Source: an uncultured Paracoccaceae bacterium
Lineage (GTDB): Bacteria > Pseudomonadota > Alphaproteobacteria > Rhodobacterales > Rhodobacteraceae
Direction: 5' to 3'
DNA: 41,578 bases
NCBI GenBank assembly: GCA_937920555.1
Contig: CAKZTM010000034.1
Location: 1-41,578 of the forward strand
In this document: piece after piece, positions 29,080-38,277 of the stretch
How the letters are laid out: the number at the start of each line of letters is the position of its first letter
Position numbering within the stretch: position 1 is the stretch's first letter
Made by a program: the position numbers and the translations under genes
Notes under the pieces: generated by a model
Databases searched by the model: none
What the model was told of the DNA's origin: nothing
Seen by the model: only the letters and a program-made list of their open reading frames with translations

Positions 29080-31122
29080 ATGACCAAAGACCATCTCGTA
29101 ATTTTTACCCCTTCTGGCAAACGCGGCAACTTTGCCAACGGCACGCCTGTGTTAACCGCCGCCCGGCAATTGGGCGTCGATCTCGACAGCGTGTGCGGCG
29201 GGCGCGGTATCTGCTCGAAATGCCAAATCACCCCATCCTTTGGCGAGTTCCCGAAACACGGGCTGACCGTGGCACCAGATGCGGTCTCGCAATGGAATTC
29301 CGTCGAGGAACGCTACAAGTCAAAACGGGGGCTGATAGATGGTCGCAGACTGGGCTGTCAGGCCACGATCCAAGGCGATCTGGTCATTGATGTGCCGCCC
29401 GAAAGCCAGGTTCACAAACAAGTGGTGCGCAAACGCGCCGAGGCCCGCGACATCGTCATGGACCCGGCCACCCGCCTCTATTACGTCGAGGTGGAAGAAC
29501 CCGACATGCATGAACCATCTGGCGATCTGGAACGTCTTGTCAAAGCGTTGCAAGATCAATGGGGCCTGCGCGATGTCATGGGCGATCTGCGTACTTTGCA
29601 AATGCTCCAACCGGCACTCCGCAAAGGCAAATGGCGCGTCACCTGCGCGGTCTACCAAGGCGAAGAACGGGTCCGCCCGCGCATCGCTCATGTGTGGCCG
29701 GGCTATTATGACGGCAAAATCTACGGGCTGGCCATCGATCTTGGCTCGACCACCATTGCCGCGCATCTGTGCGATCTGGCCGACGGCACCGTCATCGCGT
29801 CCTCGGGCATCATGAACCCGCAAATCCGCTTTGGCGAGGACCTGATGAGCCGCGTCAGCTACGCCATGATGAACCCCGGCGGTGACCGCGAAATGACCAC
29901 ATCCGTGCGCGACGCGATCAACCTTTTGGTCGGCCAAATCTCCGCCGAGGCGCTGATCGACCGCGAGCTGATCATGGAGGCGGTCTTTGTCGCCAACCCG
30001 GTCATGCACCACCTCCTGCTGGGCATTGATCCGGTCGAGCTGGGCCAAGCACCCTTTGCGCTGGCGACCTCCAAATCCATGACCCTTTGGGCCAAAGAAC
30101 TGGACCTTGACCTGCATCCCGACGCCCGCATCTACTTCCTGCCCTGCATCGCAGGTCACGTGGGCGCGGACGCGGCCGCTGTGGCTCTGTCAGAGGCTCC
30201 AAACCAGTCCGAAGACCTCGTGCTGGTGGTTGATGTGGGCACCAATGCCGAAATCCTTTTGGGCAACAAAACCAAAGTTCTGGCCTGCTCCTCGCCAACC
30301 GGGCCCGCCTTCGAAGGGGCGCAAATCTCATCGGGCCAGCGCGCCGCCCCCGGCGCCATCGAGCATGTGGAGATCAACCCCGACACCAAAGAGCCGCGCT
30401 TCACCGTGATCGGCTCCGATCTGTGGTCCGACGATCCCAAATTCAAAGAAGCAACACTTGGCACGGGCATCACCGGCATTTGCGGCTCAGGAATTATCGA
30501 GATCGTGGCCGAGATGCGCATGGCAGGGCTTTTGGACCCGTCCGGCATCATCGGCTCAGCCGCACAAACCGGCACAGGGCGCTGCATCCCCGAAGGCCGC
30601 ACCCATTCCTACGTGGTCTGGGATGGCACCGCCGAAGGTGGCCCGCTGATCACCGTGACCAATCTCGACATTCGCGCCATCCAACTGGCCAAAGCCGCAC
30701 TTTATGCGGGCGCCCGTCTCTTGATGGACAAGATGCAGGTCGATACCGTCGACCGGGTCGTGCTGGCCGGTGCATTTGGCGCCCATATCTCGCCCAAACA
30801 CGCCATGGTGCTGGGTATGATCCCAGATTGCCCGATTGAGAAAGTGACCTCTGCGGGCAACGCCGCTGGAACCGGTGCCCGCATCGCCCTTCTCAACCGC
30901 GCCGCCCGCCGCGAAATCGAAACCACCGTCCATGATATCCATAAAATCGAAACCGCCATTGAGCCGCGCTTCCAAGAACACTTTCTGGCCGCCTCCCATA
31001 TCCCAAATAGCGCCGATCCCTTCCCGCTCCTCAACGCGCTGGTGGACCTGCCGGATGTAAGCTTCAACCAAGGCGGCGATGGCGCAGAGGGCGGCGGACG
31101 ACGCCGCAGAAGACGCGGATAA
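29080..31122 (+). CDS. RamA-like corrinoid-activating ferredoxin/ATPase (DUF4445)
   Basis: Likely uses ATP to drive reduction of inactive Co(II) corrinoid back to Co(I), reactivating a methyltransferase. The 680-residue protein starts with a plant-type [2Fe-2S] ferredoxin domain (CGGRGICSKC, cysteines 39, 45 and 48, with Cys93 as fourth ligand), then a linker. From about residue 215 the ASKHA ATPase half follows: LAIDLGSTTIAAHLCDL, VVDVGTNAEILLGNK, GICGSGIIEIVAEM and VVLAGAFGAHISPKHA. The start is the ATG at 29080; a frame from 29041 is unlikely. Like the methyl-THF methyltransferase nearby, it ends in an arginine run (GGGRRRRRRG). In Roseobacters such proteins are thought to reactivate the split methionine synthase. 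Confidence 0.9.
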   Translation: MTKDHLVIFTPSGKRGNFANGTPVLTAARQLGVDLDSVCGGRGICSKCQITPSFGEFPKHGLTVAPDAVSQWNSVEERYKSKRGLIDGRRLGCQATIQGDLVIDVPPESQVHKQVVRKRAEARDIVMDPATRLYYVEVEEPDMHEPSGDLERLVKALQDQWGLRDVMGDLRTLQMLQPALRKGKWRVTCAVYQGEERVRPRIAHVWPGYYDGKIYGLAIDLGSTTIAAHLCDLADGTVIASSGIMNPQIRFGEDLMSRVSYAMMNPGGDREMTTSVRDAINLLVGQISAEALIDRELIMEAVFVANPVMHHLLLGIDPVELGQAPFALATSKSMTLWAKELDLDLHPDARIYFLPCIAGHVGADAAAVALSEAPNQSEDLVLVVDVGTNAEILLGNKTKVLACSSPTGPAFEGAQISSGQRAAPGAIEHVEINPDTKEPRFTVIGSDLWSDDPKFKEATLGTGITGICGSGIIEIVAEMRMAGLLDPSGIIGSAAQTGTGRCIPEGRTHSYVVWDGTAEGGPLITVTNLDIRAIQLAKAALYAGARLLMDKMQVDTVDRVVLAGAFGAHISPKHAMVLGMIPDCPIEKVTSAGNAAGTGARIALLNRAARREIETTVHDIHKIETAIEPRFQEHFLAASHIPNSADPFPLLNALVDLPDVSFNQGGDGAEGGGRRRRRRG

Positions 31123-31268
31123 TCAACAGATCACATCGAAGTTGAAGGGCCATCAAGCCCGTCTTGCGCCTAAGTGCATTTCAAACGCTCCGCCTCCTAA
31201 ACGGGGAATGCCCTGTCAATCCCACCTCAAACCCTTTAAAGCCTGCACAAAGCTCAAAAGGACACGTC

Positions 31269-31418
31269 TTGCCCAAATCTAAAAAGCCAAAAACCAAGCG
31301 CGCCGCCGCCAACCCGGCACCGAAAACCCCTTGGTATCAATCGCTCAACGGCCCGTCTGGCCAGCACGGGGCACGGCCCACCAAAACCGGCAAAAAAGCC
31401 GAAAACAAATCCGCCTGA
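31269..31418 (+). CDS. Small basic protein, 49 residues
   Basis: A short lysine-rich frame starting at TTG 31269, with AAGGA six bases upstream, and ending at TGA 31416-31418. The product is very basic at both ends (PKSKKPKTKRA near the start, KKAENKSA at the end) around a TPWYQSLNGPSGQ centre. Codon third positions are mostly G or C, as in real genes here. No function is recognised; nucleic acid binding would be a guess. The rest of the gap between 31123 and 31525 shows no other convincing gene. A weak CCGC/GCGG hairpin overlaps the stop. Confidence 0.45.
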   Translation: MPKSKKPKTKRAAANPAPKTPWYQSLNGPSGQHGARPTKTGKKAENKSA

Positions 31419-31525
31419 TGCGGCTTTGAGGGCGGACAGGAACCACCCTTTTCGATTTTCCCAAAATACTCAAATTCAGACAGCCATAACGCAGAGCAAA
31501 CGCTTGCGGGATGGCGCGGGCCTCA

Positions 31526-34500
31526 TCACTCCGCAGCCATGACCTTGTCTGCACCTTTCAAGGTCAGCGACGCCACCAGAAGTCCCAAGAGATAAATCAC
31601 CGCCAACCCCGCCAAAAGGGTCACAAATGACGCGCCAAACCCGCTCAGGCCCAATTGCCCGCCGACCAGCAGCGACAGCCCGCTGATCTCGCCGACAAAG
31701 GCCCAATAGCCCAGCGTGAGCGCGGACAGGCCCAGCGACAAAACCGTCGCCACGCCCAGCAACACCCGCTGCACAACGGCCACTCTCTGACCAGACAGGC
31801 CGCGCTTGAGGGACCGGAACAAGCCGCCCACATCCTGTTGCACAATGATCAATGACGGCACCACCAACAGCACCAAAAACAGACCAAAACTCAGCCCGTA
31901 AGACAGAGTAATCACCGTGGGTTTAAGGAACTGCGCCTGCGACGAGGTCTCGTATAAAAGCGGCGCCAGCCCCAACACGGTCGTGAGCGTCGTCAGCAAA
32001 ACAGGCCGCAACCGATCCGCTGTTGCATCAATCACCGCAGGCACCAAACCACGGGTCTTGGCATATTGATCAATGGTGGTGATCAGCACAATGGAATCGT
32101 TGATGATAATCCCGGTCATGCCGATCAACCCCACAACCGTGAACATCGACAGCGGCACATCCCACATGTAATGCCCCCAAATGGTCCCGACCAACCCAAA
32201 CGGAATGATCGCCATCACCACAATCGGGCGGGTCCAACTGGCAAATATCCACGACAGTGTCAGGAAAATGCCCAATAACACCAGATACGTGCCATACGTC
32301 GCGTCGCTCAGAAAATTGCTTTCCTGCTCTGCAAGCCCGCCCAGCCGGGTTTCCACCCCGAATTCCGAGGCGATACGCGGCAAAACCACATCCTGCAATT
32401 CCGCCGTAATCTCCTTGGCCCGCTCGGGATTGTCCTCCGAAATGTCACCATTGACATTGATGCGCCGCAAACCGTTCTCGCGGATCACTTGCGAAAAGCC
32501 CAACCGCTCGGTCACAGATACAATATCAGACAGGATCACGTAATTGCCCGAGGGCGACCGCATCCGCGTCGTGTTGATGAAATCCGCACTCAACTCGTCC
32601 TCAGGCAGACCCACTTTGATCGACCCGGTTCTGAGCCCGACAGGAAACTCGGCTGCATCAATGCCGTTCAAGCGCCGGTAAAGCTCCGCCCCTAAACTGT
32701 CGATGGTAAAACCCAAAGACTTGCCCAAAGGCGTCAGTTCAAGCACCAACTCGGCCTTGTCAAAAGCCATGTCATCCTCAACCGCGCTGACCTCTGGATA
32801 TTGCTCCAACTGGACCTTCAACGCCTCAGCGGCCGCCTTGAGCACCTCCGATGTGGCACCAAAAAGCGATACATCAAGCGCGTCACCACCCGGCCCGCTG
32901 CCCCAACGCCGGAAACTCAACGTCTCCAAAAGCGGGTGATTGCGGACCTCGTCTTGAAACGCGCCGACAAATGCAAAGGACGAATAGGGCCGCAAGTCCG
33001 CATCAATCAACTCAATGTCAATGGAGCCCAGCAAATCCGCGTCCTTAGTGCCCTGACCGGACAATCCCCGCCCAGTGGTCCCGCCCACTTGGGTCATGGA
33101 AAACACCACAGGATTGGCACCGTATTTCTCCTCGAAATCGGCCCCAACCTTGGCCACGGCCCGGTCCATTTCGCGCACCATCGCGCGGGTATCGTCACGG
33201 GTCGCACCGGGCAACATGGCGATATTGCCGGTTACGCTGCCCTGCTCGGGTGAGTTGAAGAACCGCCATGTCACCTGACCGGTGATGAACATCGAACTGA
33301 CCATGGACAGAACCACAATCGCCCCCGCAATCACCGGATAGCGAAACAAAATGACCCAACCGATAAACCTGCGAAACACTGTGTCGCGAAACCACCCAAA
33401 GCCCAAGTTCACGTAATGGCTGGGCACATCATACCATTTGCGCTTGGCCGATTGGACCAAAGCCTTGCTCATGTGGTGCGGCAGGATCAAAAAACACTCA
33501 ATGAGTGAGGCGATCAGAACCACCGTCACCGTGAACGGAATATCCGCGATCAACGAGCCAAACCGCCCCGAAATCGCTGTCAGCCCGAAAAACGCAATCA
33601 TCGTGGTGATGGTGGCCGAAAACACCGGCGAGGACATACGAATGGCCGCGTTTTCCGCCGCCACAATCGGGGCCTCCCCCAATCGTCTGGCCCTGAAATC
33701 CGCGTGTTCCCCCACAACAATCGCATCATCGACCACAATCCCAAGACAAATGATCAACGCAAATAGCGAAATCATGTTGATGGTCAGACCGGCCAAATAC
33801 ATCAAAGCAATGGCGGTAAACATGGCCACAGGAATGCCCGCAGCCACCCAAAACGCCGTGCGTGCATTCAAAAACAAAAACAACAAACCCACAACCAACG
33901 CCAACCCGGTCAACCCGTTATCAAGCAGGATCTTGATGCGGTTTGTGATGTGCTCGGCACGGGTGGAGGTCAGCTCAATGGTGACACCTTCAGGCAGGCT
34001 GCCCTCCATGTCGCGCGCCACCTCCTCGACAGTTTCCTGCATGGAAATGGCATCGCCCAGCTCCGCGCGGTCCACACGCACGCGCACCGCAGGGTCTTCA
34101 CCCCGGAAAAACGCACGACCACTGTCCACGCTTTCCACCTCGATACGCGCCACATCCCCGACCACCAGCTTGGAGCCGTCCTCGTTGGAGCGCACGACAA
34201 CTTCCGCCACATCCTCAGCGTCGCGCTTCTCCACGCCCGAGCGCAGCCGCGCCGTGCCGCCCGCCACATCGCCCGCCGGGTCCGCCTCCGCCTCTTGGGC
34301 GATGGCGTCAGCCACATCGATCAACGAAATGTCATGGCGCAACAAATTGGCCTCCGGCACATTGACCCGGATGATCGGATTGGCCACGCCCGATATTGTG
34401 GTGCGGGTCACGCCCTCGCGAAACAAGCGCGCCGTGAACTCATCGGCAAACCGGCCCAATTGTTCCGCTGAAACGGGGCCAGAGATCACGACATTTGTCA

Positions 34501-34939
34501 CCCGGTCGCGCCACGCACCGCGCCGCACAACAGGGTCTTCGGTGTTTTCCGGCAGATTTCCGACCGCGTCCACCGCCGCCTTCACATCATCCGCCGCACG
34601 CGACATGTCCCAACCGGGCTCAAACTCCAACGTCATGTTGGCGCGCCCCTCGGTGGCCACCGAATAGGTGCTCTCAATGCCCTCAACCGCCAAAAGCGCA
34701 GGCTCCAACACCGCAACAACCGCATTGTCCACGTCTTCCGCCCCGGCCCCCCGCCAAGCCACGGTCACGCGAACATTATCAATCACCACATCGGGAAAAA
34801 ACTGCGAGCGGATTTGCGTCATCGCCAAAACGCCCGCGACCAAAGTGATGATCATCAGCAAATTGGCAATGGTCTTGTGACGGGCGAAATAGGACAGGAC
34901 ACCGCCCGCACTGGTCGCAACTTTGGAGGGCAATGCCAT
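31526..34939 (-). CDS. RND-family efflux transporter (AcrB/MdtB type)
   Basis: Proton-driven inner-membrane pump of a tripartite export system. The 1137-residue chain has the usual arrangement: one N-terminal helix (ANLLMIITLVAGVLAM), a large porter loop, six helices, a second loop and six more helices. The proton-relay Asp pair is in helix 4 (CLGIVVDDAIVVGEH). The PDVVIDNVRVTVAWRGA segment is typical of the N-terminal strand. It runs longer than AcrB at the C-terminus, with extra hydrophobic segments (LGVATVLSLGLSALTLGYWA). The adaptor gene lies three bases upstream on the same strand, so both are in one operon. No outer-membrane TolC-like gene is present nearby. Confidence 0.93.
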   Translation of the reverse strand: MALPSKVATSAGGVLSYFARHKTIANLLMIITLVAGVLAMTQIRSQFFPDVVIDNVRVTVAWRGAGAEDVDNAVVAVLEPALLAVEGIESTYSVATEGRANMTLEFEPGWDMSRAADDVKAAVDAVGNLPENTEDPVVRRGAWRDRVTNVVISGPVSAEQLGRFADEFTARLFREGVTRTTISGVANPIIRVNVPEANLLRHDISLIDVADAIAQEAEADPAGDVAGGTARLRSGVEKRDAEDVAEVVVRSNEDGSKLVVGDVARIEVESVDSGRAFFRGEDPAVRVRVDRAELGDAISMQETVEEVARDMEGSLPEGVTIELTSTRAEHITNRIKILLDNGLTGLALVVGLLFLFLNARTAFWVAAGIPVAMFTAIALMYLAGLTINMISLFALIICLGIVVDDAIVVGEHADFRARRLGEAPIVAAENAAIRMSSPVFSATITTMIAFFGLTAISGRFGSLIADIPFTVTVVLIASLIECFLILPHHMSKALVQSAKRKWYDVPSHYVNLGFGWFRDTVFRRFIGWVILFRYPVIAGAIVVLSMVSSMFITGQVTWRFFNSPEQGSVTGNIAMLPGATRDDTRAMVREMDRAVAKVGADFEEKYGANPVVFSMTQVGGTTGRGLSGQGTKDADLLGSIDIELIDADLRPYSSFAFVGAFQDEVRNHPLLETLSFRRWGSGPGGDALDVSLFGATSEVLKAAAEALKVQLEQYPEVSAVEDDMAFDKAELVLELTPLGKSLGFTIDSLGAELYRRLNGIDAAEFPVGLRTGSIKVGLPEDELSADFINTTRMRSPSGNYVILSDIVSVTERLGFSQVIRENGLRRINVNGDISEDNPERAKEITAELQDVVLPRIASEFGVETRLGGLAEQESNFLSDATYGTYLVLLGIFLTLSWIFASWTRPIVVMAIIPFGLVGTIWGHYMWDVPLSMFTVVGLIGMTGIIINDSIVLITTIDQYAKTRGLVPAVIDATADRLRPVLLTTLTTVLGLAPLLYETSSQAQFLKPTVITLSYGLSFGLFLVLLVVPSLIIVQQDVGGLFRSLKRGLSGQRVAVVQRVLLGVATVLSLGLSALTLGYWAFVGEISGLSLLVGGQLGLSGFGASFVTLLAGLAVIYLLGLLVASLTLKGADKVMAAE

Positions 34940-34942
34940 AGC

Positions 34943-36592
34943 CTAACTCCCCATCCGCGCTTCGATCCGCTCAACCACGTCCACAGGCACTTGCTCTGCA
35001 TTGAGCTGCTCCAAGACCCGCGATTTGGCCTCTTGGGGCATACGCTCGTTACCCTCAACAAACGCAATCAACCGCGCCCGCCGGTCCTGATCCAAAGCCA
35101 CCGTTGGACCACCAGCCGCAGGCGCCGTCGCCCCGCCGCCACCACCCGCCCGGCTGGCCATACGCTCATACATGTCCTGTGGGATCTCATCGGCCTGCAA
35201 CTGCTCCAAAATCCGCGCCTTGGCCTCTTTGGGAATTCTGCTGTTGGCCTCAATGCTGGCCGTAAACCGCGCCCGGTCCTCAGCCGACAAAGCCACCATC
35301 GCCTTGTCCTCAATCACCGCACCTTCGCGCACCGGCTTGACCTTCACACCCGCGCCCAGCTGGGGCTGCAACTTGGTCACAAACTCCCGCCCCGCAGGCG
35401 CATTGGCGACAATCAAACTGTCCACCTGCCGGCGCAGAATTGTGACGTCGACAGCCTCCAACCGGTCGTCACCTGTCAACAGCAATATCTGCCCCGAAGA
35501 CGTGGCCGCCGTGGCCGGTATCACCGCCACATCCCTGAGCGCAGGCTCGGCAATATCCACCTTCATAAAATCCCCCGGACGCAGCACCCGCGCGTCATCG
35601 GGATTGACCCGCGCAAATACCTCGCGACCCGTTTGACCTGCACCCACTTGCGCACCGGACCGGTCCACAACACCCGTCACAACGATAGGCGCGCCAGCCA
35701 GATCAAGCGTGGCAGACACATCCACAGGCCGCATCCGGCCGCGCTCATCCACCAGCCGGGAAAACTGCGTGTTGGACACCCGAAACGAGATCTCAAGCGC
35801 CTCCAGATCGATCAGCTCCCCAAGCTGCTCATTGGCCCCGACCAACCGCCCCTGAACCGAGGCCACATTGTTCAAAATCCCGTCAAAAGGTGCGGTTACG
35901 TTGGTCTCCGCCAAGCGCCGCTCCGCCTCCGCCAGATTGATACCAGCGCGGGTCTGCCCGATCTCGGCGCGCAATATCCGCGCTTTGGCCTGCGCAATTG
36001 CCTGCTTGCGCGACAATTCCGTTTGCACGGCTGCTGATAGCGACAAACGCGCCGCCTCAACGGCAGCATCAGACCCGACACCGCGCTCTTTCAAATCCAA
36101 TTGCCGCAATACCGCTTGGTCGCGCAAAGCACGCTGATCGACGGAAGCCGCAAGCTCCGCCTGCGCCAATTCTAAGGCCGCTTCCGCTTCAATGAACTCG
36201 GCCGCCGCCTCCTTGACCTCACTTTGCGCAAGATCGCGGGCAGATTGCGCATTGGCAGGATCGATCTTGAACAACACGTCGCCCGCACTCACAAAACCAC
36301 CATCGCGAAAACTGTCGGAAATTTCCACCAAACTGCCCGAGGTCGCCGCCCGCAGCTGAAGCGTTCTGCGGCTCGAAATCTCTCCATAAGCGGTGATGAC
36401 CGGATTTGCAGAGCCCAACGTTAACGTGGCCACATTAACCGTAAATTCCCGCTCGCGGGCGGGGCGCTGACGCTCCTCGCGGGCATCACGCTCGGCCACC
36501 GCATTCATCACCCGGCCACCGGCCAATGCCAAAAGCCCGACCGTAATCGCCAAAATGACAATCGCCAAAAGCGACCGTGACATGAACCGCAT
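34943..36592 (-). CDS. RND efflux periplasmic adaptor with duplicated C-terminal module
   Basis: Membrane fusion protein linking the RND pump to an outer-membrane channel. The 549-residue chain begins with a membrane anchor (LLAIVILAITVGLLALAGG), then the lipoyl halves (LQLRAATSGSLVEI and NVTAPFDGILNNV), a helical hairpin at about 115-230, and beta-barrel domains to about 430. The unusual part is the C-terminus: two 47-residue copies at about 435-481 and 500-546, roughly half identical, each with a PxEAK-xRxLEQL core and a D-x-x-ER end. A Gly/Ala/Pro linker joins them. GGAGAG lies seven bases before the ATG. The pump gene starts three bases downstream. Confidence 0.92.
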   Translation of the reverse strand: MRFMSRSLLAIVILAITVGLLALAGGRVMNAVAERDAREERQRPAREREFTVNVATLTLGSANPVITAYGEISSRRTLQLRAATSGSLVEISDSFRDGGFVSAGDVLFKIDPANAQSARDLAQSEVKEAAAEFIEAEAALELAQAELAASVDQRALRDQAVLRQLDLKERGVGSDAAVEAARLSLSAAVQTELSRKQAIAQAKARILRAEIGQTRAGINLAEAERRLAETNVTAPFDGILNNVASVQGRLVGANEQLGELIDLEALEISFRVSNTQFSRLVDERGRMRPVDVSATLDLAGAPIVVTGVVDRSGAQVGAGQTGREVFARVNPDDARVLRPGDFMKVDIAEPALRDVAVIPATAATSSGQILLLTGDDRLEAVDVTILRRQVDSLIVANAPAGREFVTKLQPQLGAGVKVKPVREGAVIEDKAMVALSAEDRARFTASIEANSRIPKEAKARILEQLQADEIPQDMYERMASRAGGGGGATAPAAGGPTVALDQDRRARLIAFVEGNERMPQEAKSRVLEQLNAEQVPVDVVERIEARMGS

Positions 36593-36704
36593 GGGGCTAC
36601 TCTCCAGAACCTGAATTATCTCAGGATATTAGGGGTTATTTGCCATTCGTCCAGACAAACACATGTGAGTGGTACGTGTCCCCGACCCTATTCCGGCGAA
36701 ATCG

Positions 36705-37163
36705 TCAGGGACGCGCCCAAAAGACGTCCAAAACGTCGCGCACATAAGGGATCAAATCCAGCTTTTCCGCCTGACTTCGGGTTGCCAAGGCAAAACCGCC
36801 GCCCTCCAACATCACAACGTCGCGTGCATCCAAGTCCGCCTTGAGATGGAAAATGTAAAGAAGTCCCCAATTGGGTTCACCGGTCAGCGACGCATATATC
36901 GGCGTGAAACTGTCAGCGGGATGGACCAACCCGGTCTCTTCCTCCAATTCGCGCACAACCGCCACATGAGGCGTCTCACCGTCCTCGATCCCGCCGCCAA
37001 ACAACCCCCATTTTCCCGGGGCCGCGATATGCGGAACATCATCGCGCATTTGCAAAAGCACACGCCCGTCAAGCGCCTCAGGGATCACCAACGCCCCGCG
37101 GTAAGGACCGTAAGTGTCCCGCCACGCGCCAACACGCTCAAATTCTGGTGCGGGATCGCTCAT
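36705..37163 (-). CDS. Nudix hydrolase
   Basis: A 152-residue hydrolase of nucleoside diphosphates linked to another moiety; the substrate is unknown. The complete Nudix box is present (GIEDGETPHVAVVRELEEET, preceded by G and ending in GL), which fits G-x5-E-x7-REUxEExGU. The loop APGKWGLFGGG precedes it, as usual. The gene is the last of four that overlap by ATGA (UDG homologue, metallophosphoesterase, moaB, Nudix), so its translation is likely coupled to moaB. It ends about 110 bases before the adaptor gene start on the same strand. Confidence 0.92.
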   Translation of the reverse strand: MSDPAPEFERVGAWRDTYGPYRGALVIPEALDGRVLLQMRDDVPHIAAPGKWGLFGGGIEDGETPHVAVVRELEEETGLVHPADSFTPIYASLTGEPNWGLLYIFHLKADLDARDVVMLEGGGFALATRSQAEKLDLIPYVRDVLDVFWARP

Positions 37164-37690
37164 TTGCGGCGCATATGCTCATCAAGACGCGGCATGATTT
37201 CTACAAAATTGCACGGCATATGTCGGTAATCCAATTGCTTGACCAAAATCTCGTCCCACGCGTCCTTGCATGCCCCCGGCGAGCCGGGAAGCGCGAATAA
37301 ATACGTCCCCCCCGCCACGCCGCCGCAGGCACGCGATTGCACAGCAGAGGTTCCAATCTTTGCAATCGAGACATGGGTGAAAAGCGTTGAGAAAGCGTCA
37401 ATTTCCTTCTCGTAAACATCCCTGTGCGCTTCAACAGTGACGTCGCGCCCGGTCAGACCGGTCCCACCGGTGGACAGCACAACATCTACATCCTGACGCG
37501 CAATCCAGACCCGAAGCTGATCTGCGATCTGGGCGCGCTCATCGCGAATGATCTGGCGGTCCGCCAAAATATGCCCTGCTGCAACCAACCGATCGACAAG
37601 CACAGCGCCCGACCGGTCCTCGTCCAGATCGCGCGTATCAGACACGGTCAAAACCGCGATGCGCACGGGCACGAAGGCACGCGCACTCAT
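37160..37690 (-). CDS. moaB: Molybdenum cofactor biosynthesis protein MoaB
   Basis: Likely adenylates molybdopterin (MogA-like activity), a late step of molybdenum cofactor assembly. The 176-residue protein is one MoCF-binding domain: RIAVLTVSDTRDLDEDRSG, VDVVLSTGGTGLTGRDVTVE and FALPGSPGACKDAWDEIL are the conserved segments. The ATG at 37690 overlaps the metallophosphoesterase stop as ATGA, and its own stop overlaps the Nudix start the same way. No other molybdenum cofactor gene is in the window. Confidence 0.93.
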   Translation of the reverse strand: MSARAFVPVRIAVLTVSDTRDLDEDRSGAVLVDRLVAAGHILADRQIIRDERAQIADQLRVWIARQDVDVVLSTGGTGLTGRDVTVEAHRDVYEKEIDAFSTLFTHVSIAKIGTSAVQSRACGGVAGGTYLFALPGSPGACKDAWDEILVKQLDYRHMPCNFVEIMPRLDEHMRRK

Positions 37691-38277
37691 GTCTCGAACC
37701 AATTGATGGTCGGACCCAAATTGCACACCCGGCTTTGCCCGATCATCGCCTCTTGGCCCCAACAATCATGGATGTGCCCACATAACACCAGTTTGGGCTG
37801 ACGCGCCTTGATCCACCCACGAACCGCAACAGACCCCAGATTGCCCAAAGAGCCGTGTAAATCAACGACACCTTTGGGCGGGGAATGGGTCACCAACAGA
37901 TCCGCATCAAGATCGGCCAAAGCGTCTTCGGCCTCAGGCTCCGTCATATCAAAGGACGGCCAAGGGGTGGTGGGCGGCAATGGCGGTACAGCACAGCCAA
38001 GCCCGCAGATTTTCAGACCATCAATATCAACCACCTCTTTGTGAATGACAAAAGCGCCTGTGGCCGCAGTCAACGCCTCCAAAGTCTCGTTGTTGCCCGG
38101 CACATAAATCGCGCGGTCCTCAAAGGGGCGCAAAGCCTCCATGGTCCGCTCCAACCCGTCATGAAGCTGGGCGAAATCCCCGACCCCAATCACAAGATCG
38201 GCCGTGTCAGCCGCCGCAACAAGGATGGCAGCCGCCTCCAAATCGCAATGCAGATCGGAAAACGCCAAAATTTTCAT
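37687..38277 (-). CDS. Calcineurin-like metallophosphoesterase
   Basis: A 196-residue phosphoesterase with two metal ions; the substrate is unknown. The ordered motifs are visible: ILAFSDLHCD (D-x-H), IGVGDFA (GD), VPGNNETLEAL (GN), LVTHSPPKGV (H) and LCGHIHDCWGQE (G-H-x-H). The GNHE motif reads GNNE here, but the metal-binding Asn of GN is kept. The length suits the small YfcE-like or Rv0805-like type. The ATG at 38277 overlaps the stop of the glycosylase-like gene as ATGA; an upstream frame to 38397 would sit deep inside that gene and is not credible. Confidence 0.9.
   Translation of the reverse strand: MKILAFSDLHCDLEAAAILVAAADTADLVIGVGDFAQLHDGLERTMEALRPFEDRAIYVPGNNETLEALTAATGAFVIHKEVVDIDGLKICGLGCAVPPLPPTTPWPSFDMTEPEAEDALADLDADLLVTHSPPKGVVDLHGSLGNLGSVAVRGWIKARQPKLVLCGHIHDCWGQEAMIGQSRVCNLGPTINWFET

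Noticed and set aside
29320-30159. 279-codon minus-strand frame inside the RamA-like gene
   Set aside because: Shadow frame; the plus strand carries the ferredoxin and ASKHA motifs without interruption.
31416-31436. Terminator-like hairpin at the end of the small basic gene
   Set aside because: The CCGC/GCGG stem is only four pairs and is followed by a short CTTTG, too weak to call.
33438-36037. Two open frames of about 400 codons (33438-34667 and 34814-36037) opposite the RND pump and adaptor genes
   Set aside because: Both are shadows of well-supported minus-strand genes, with low-complexity Ser/Thr/Arg or His/Arg-rich products.
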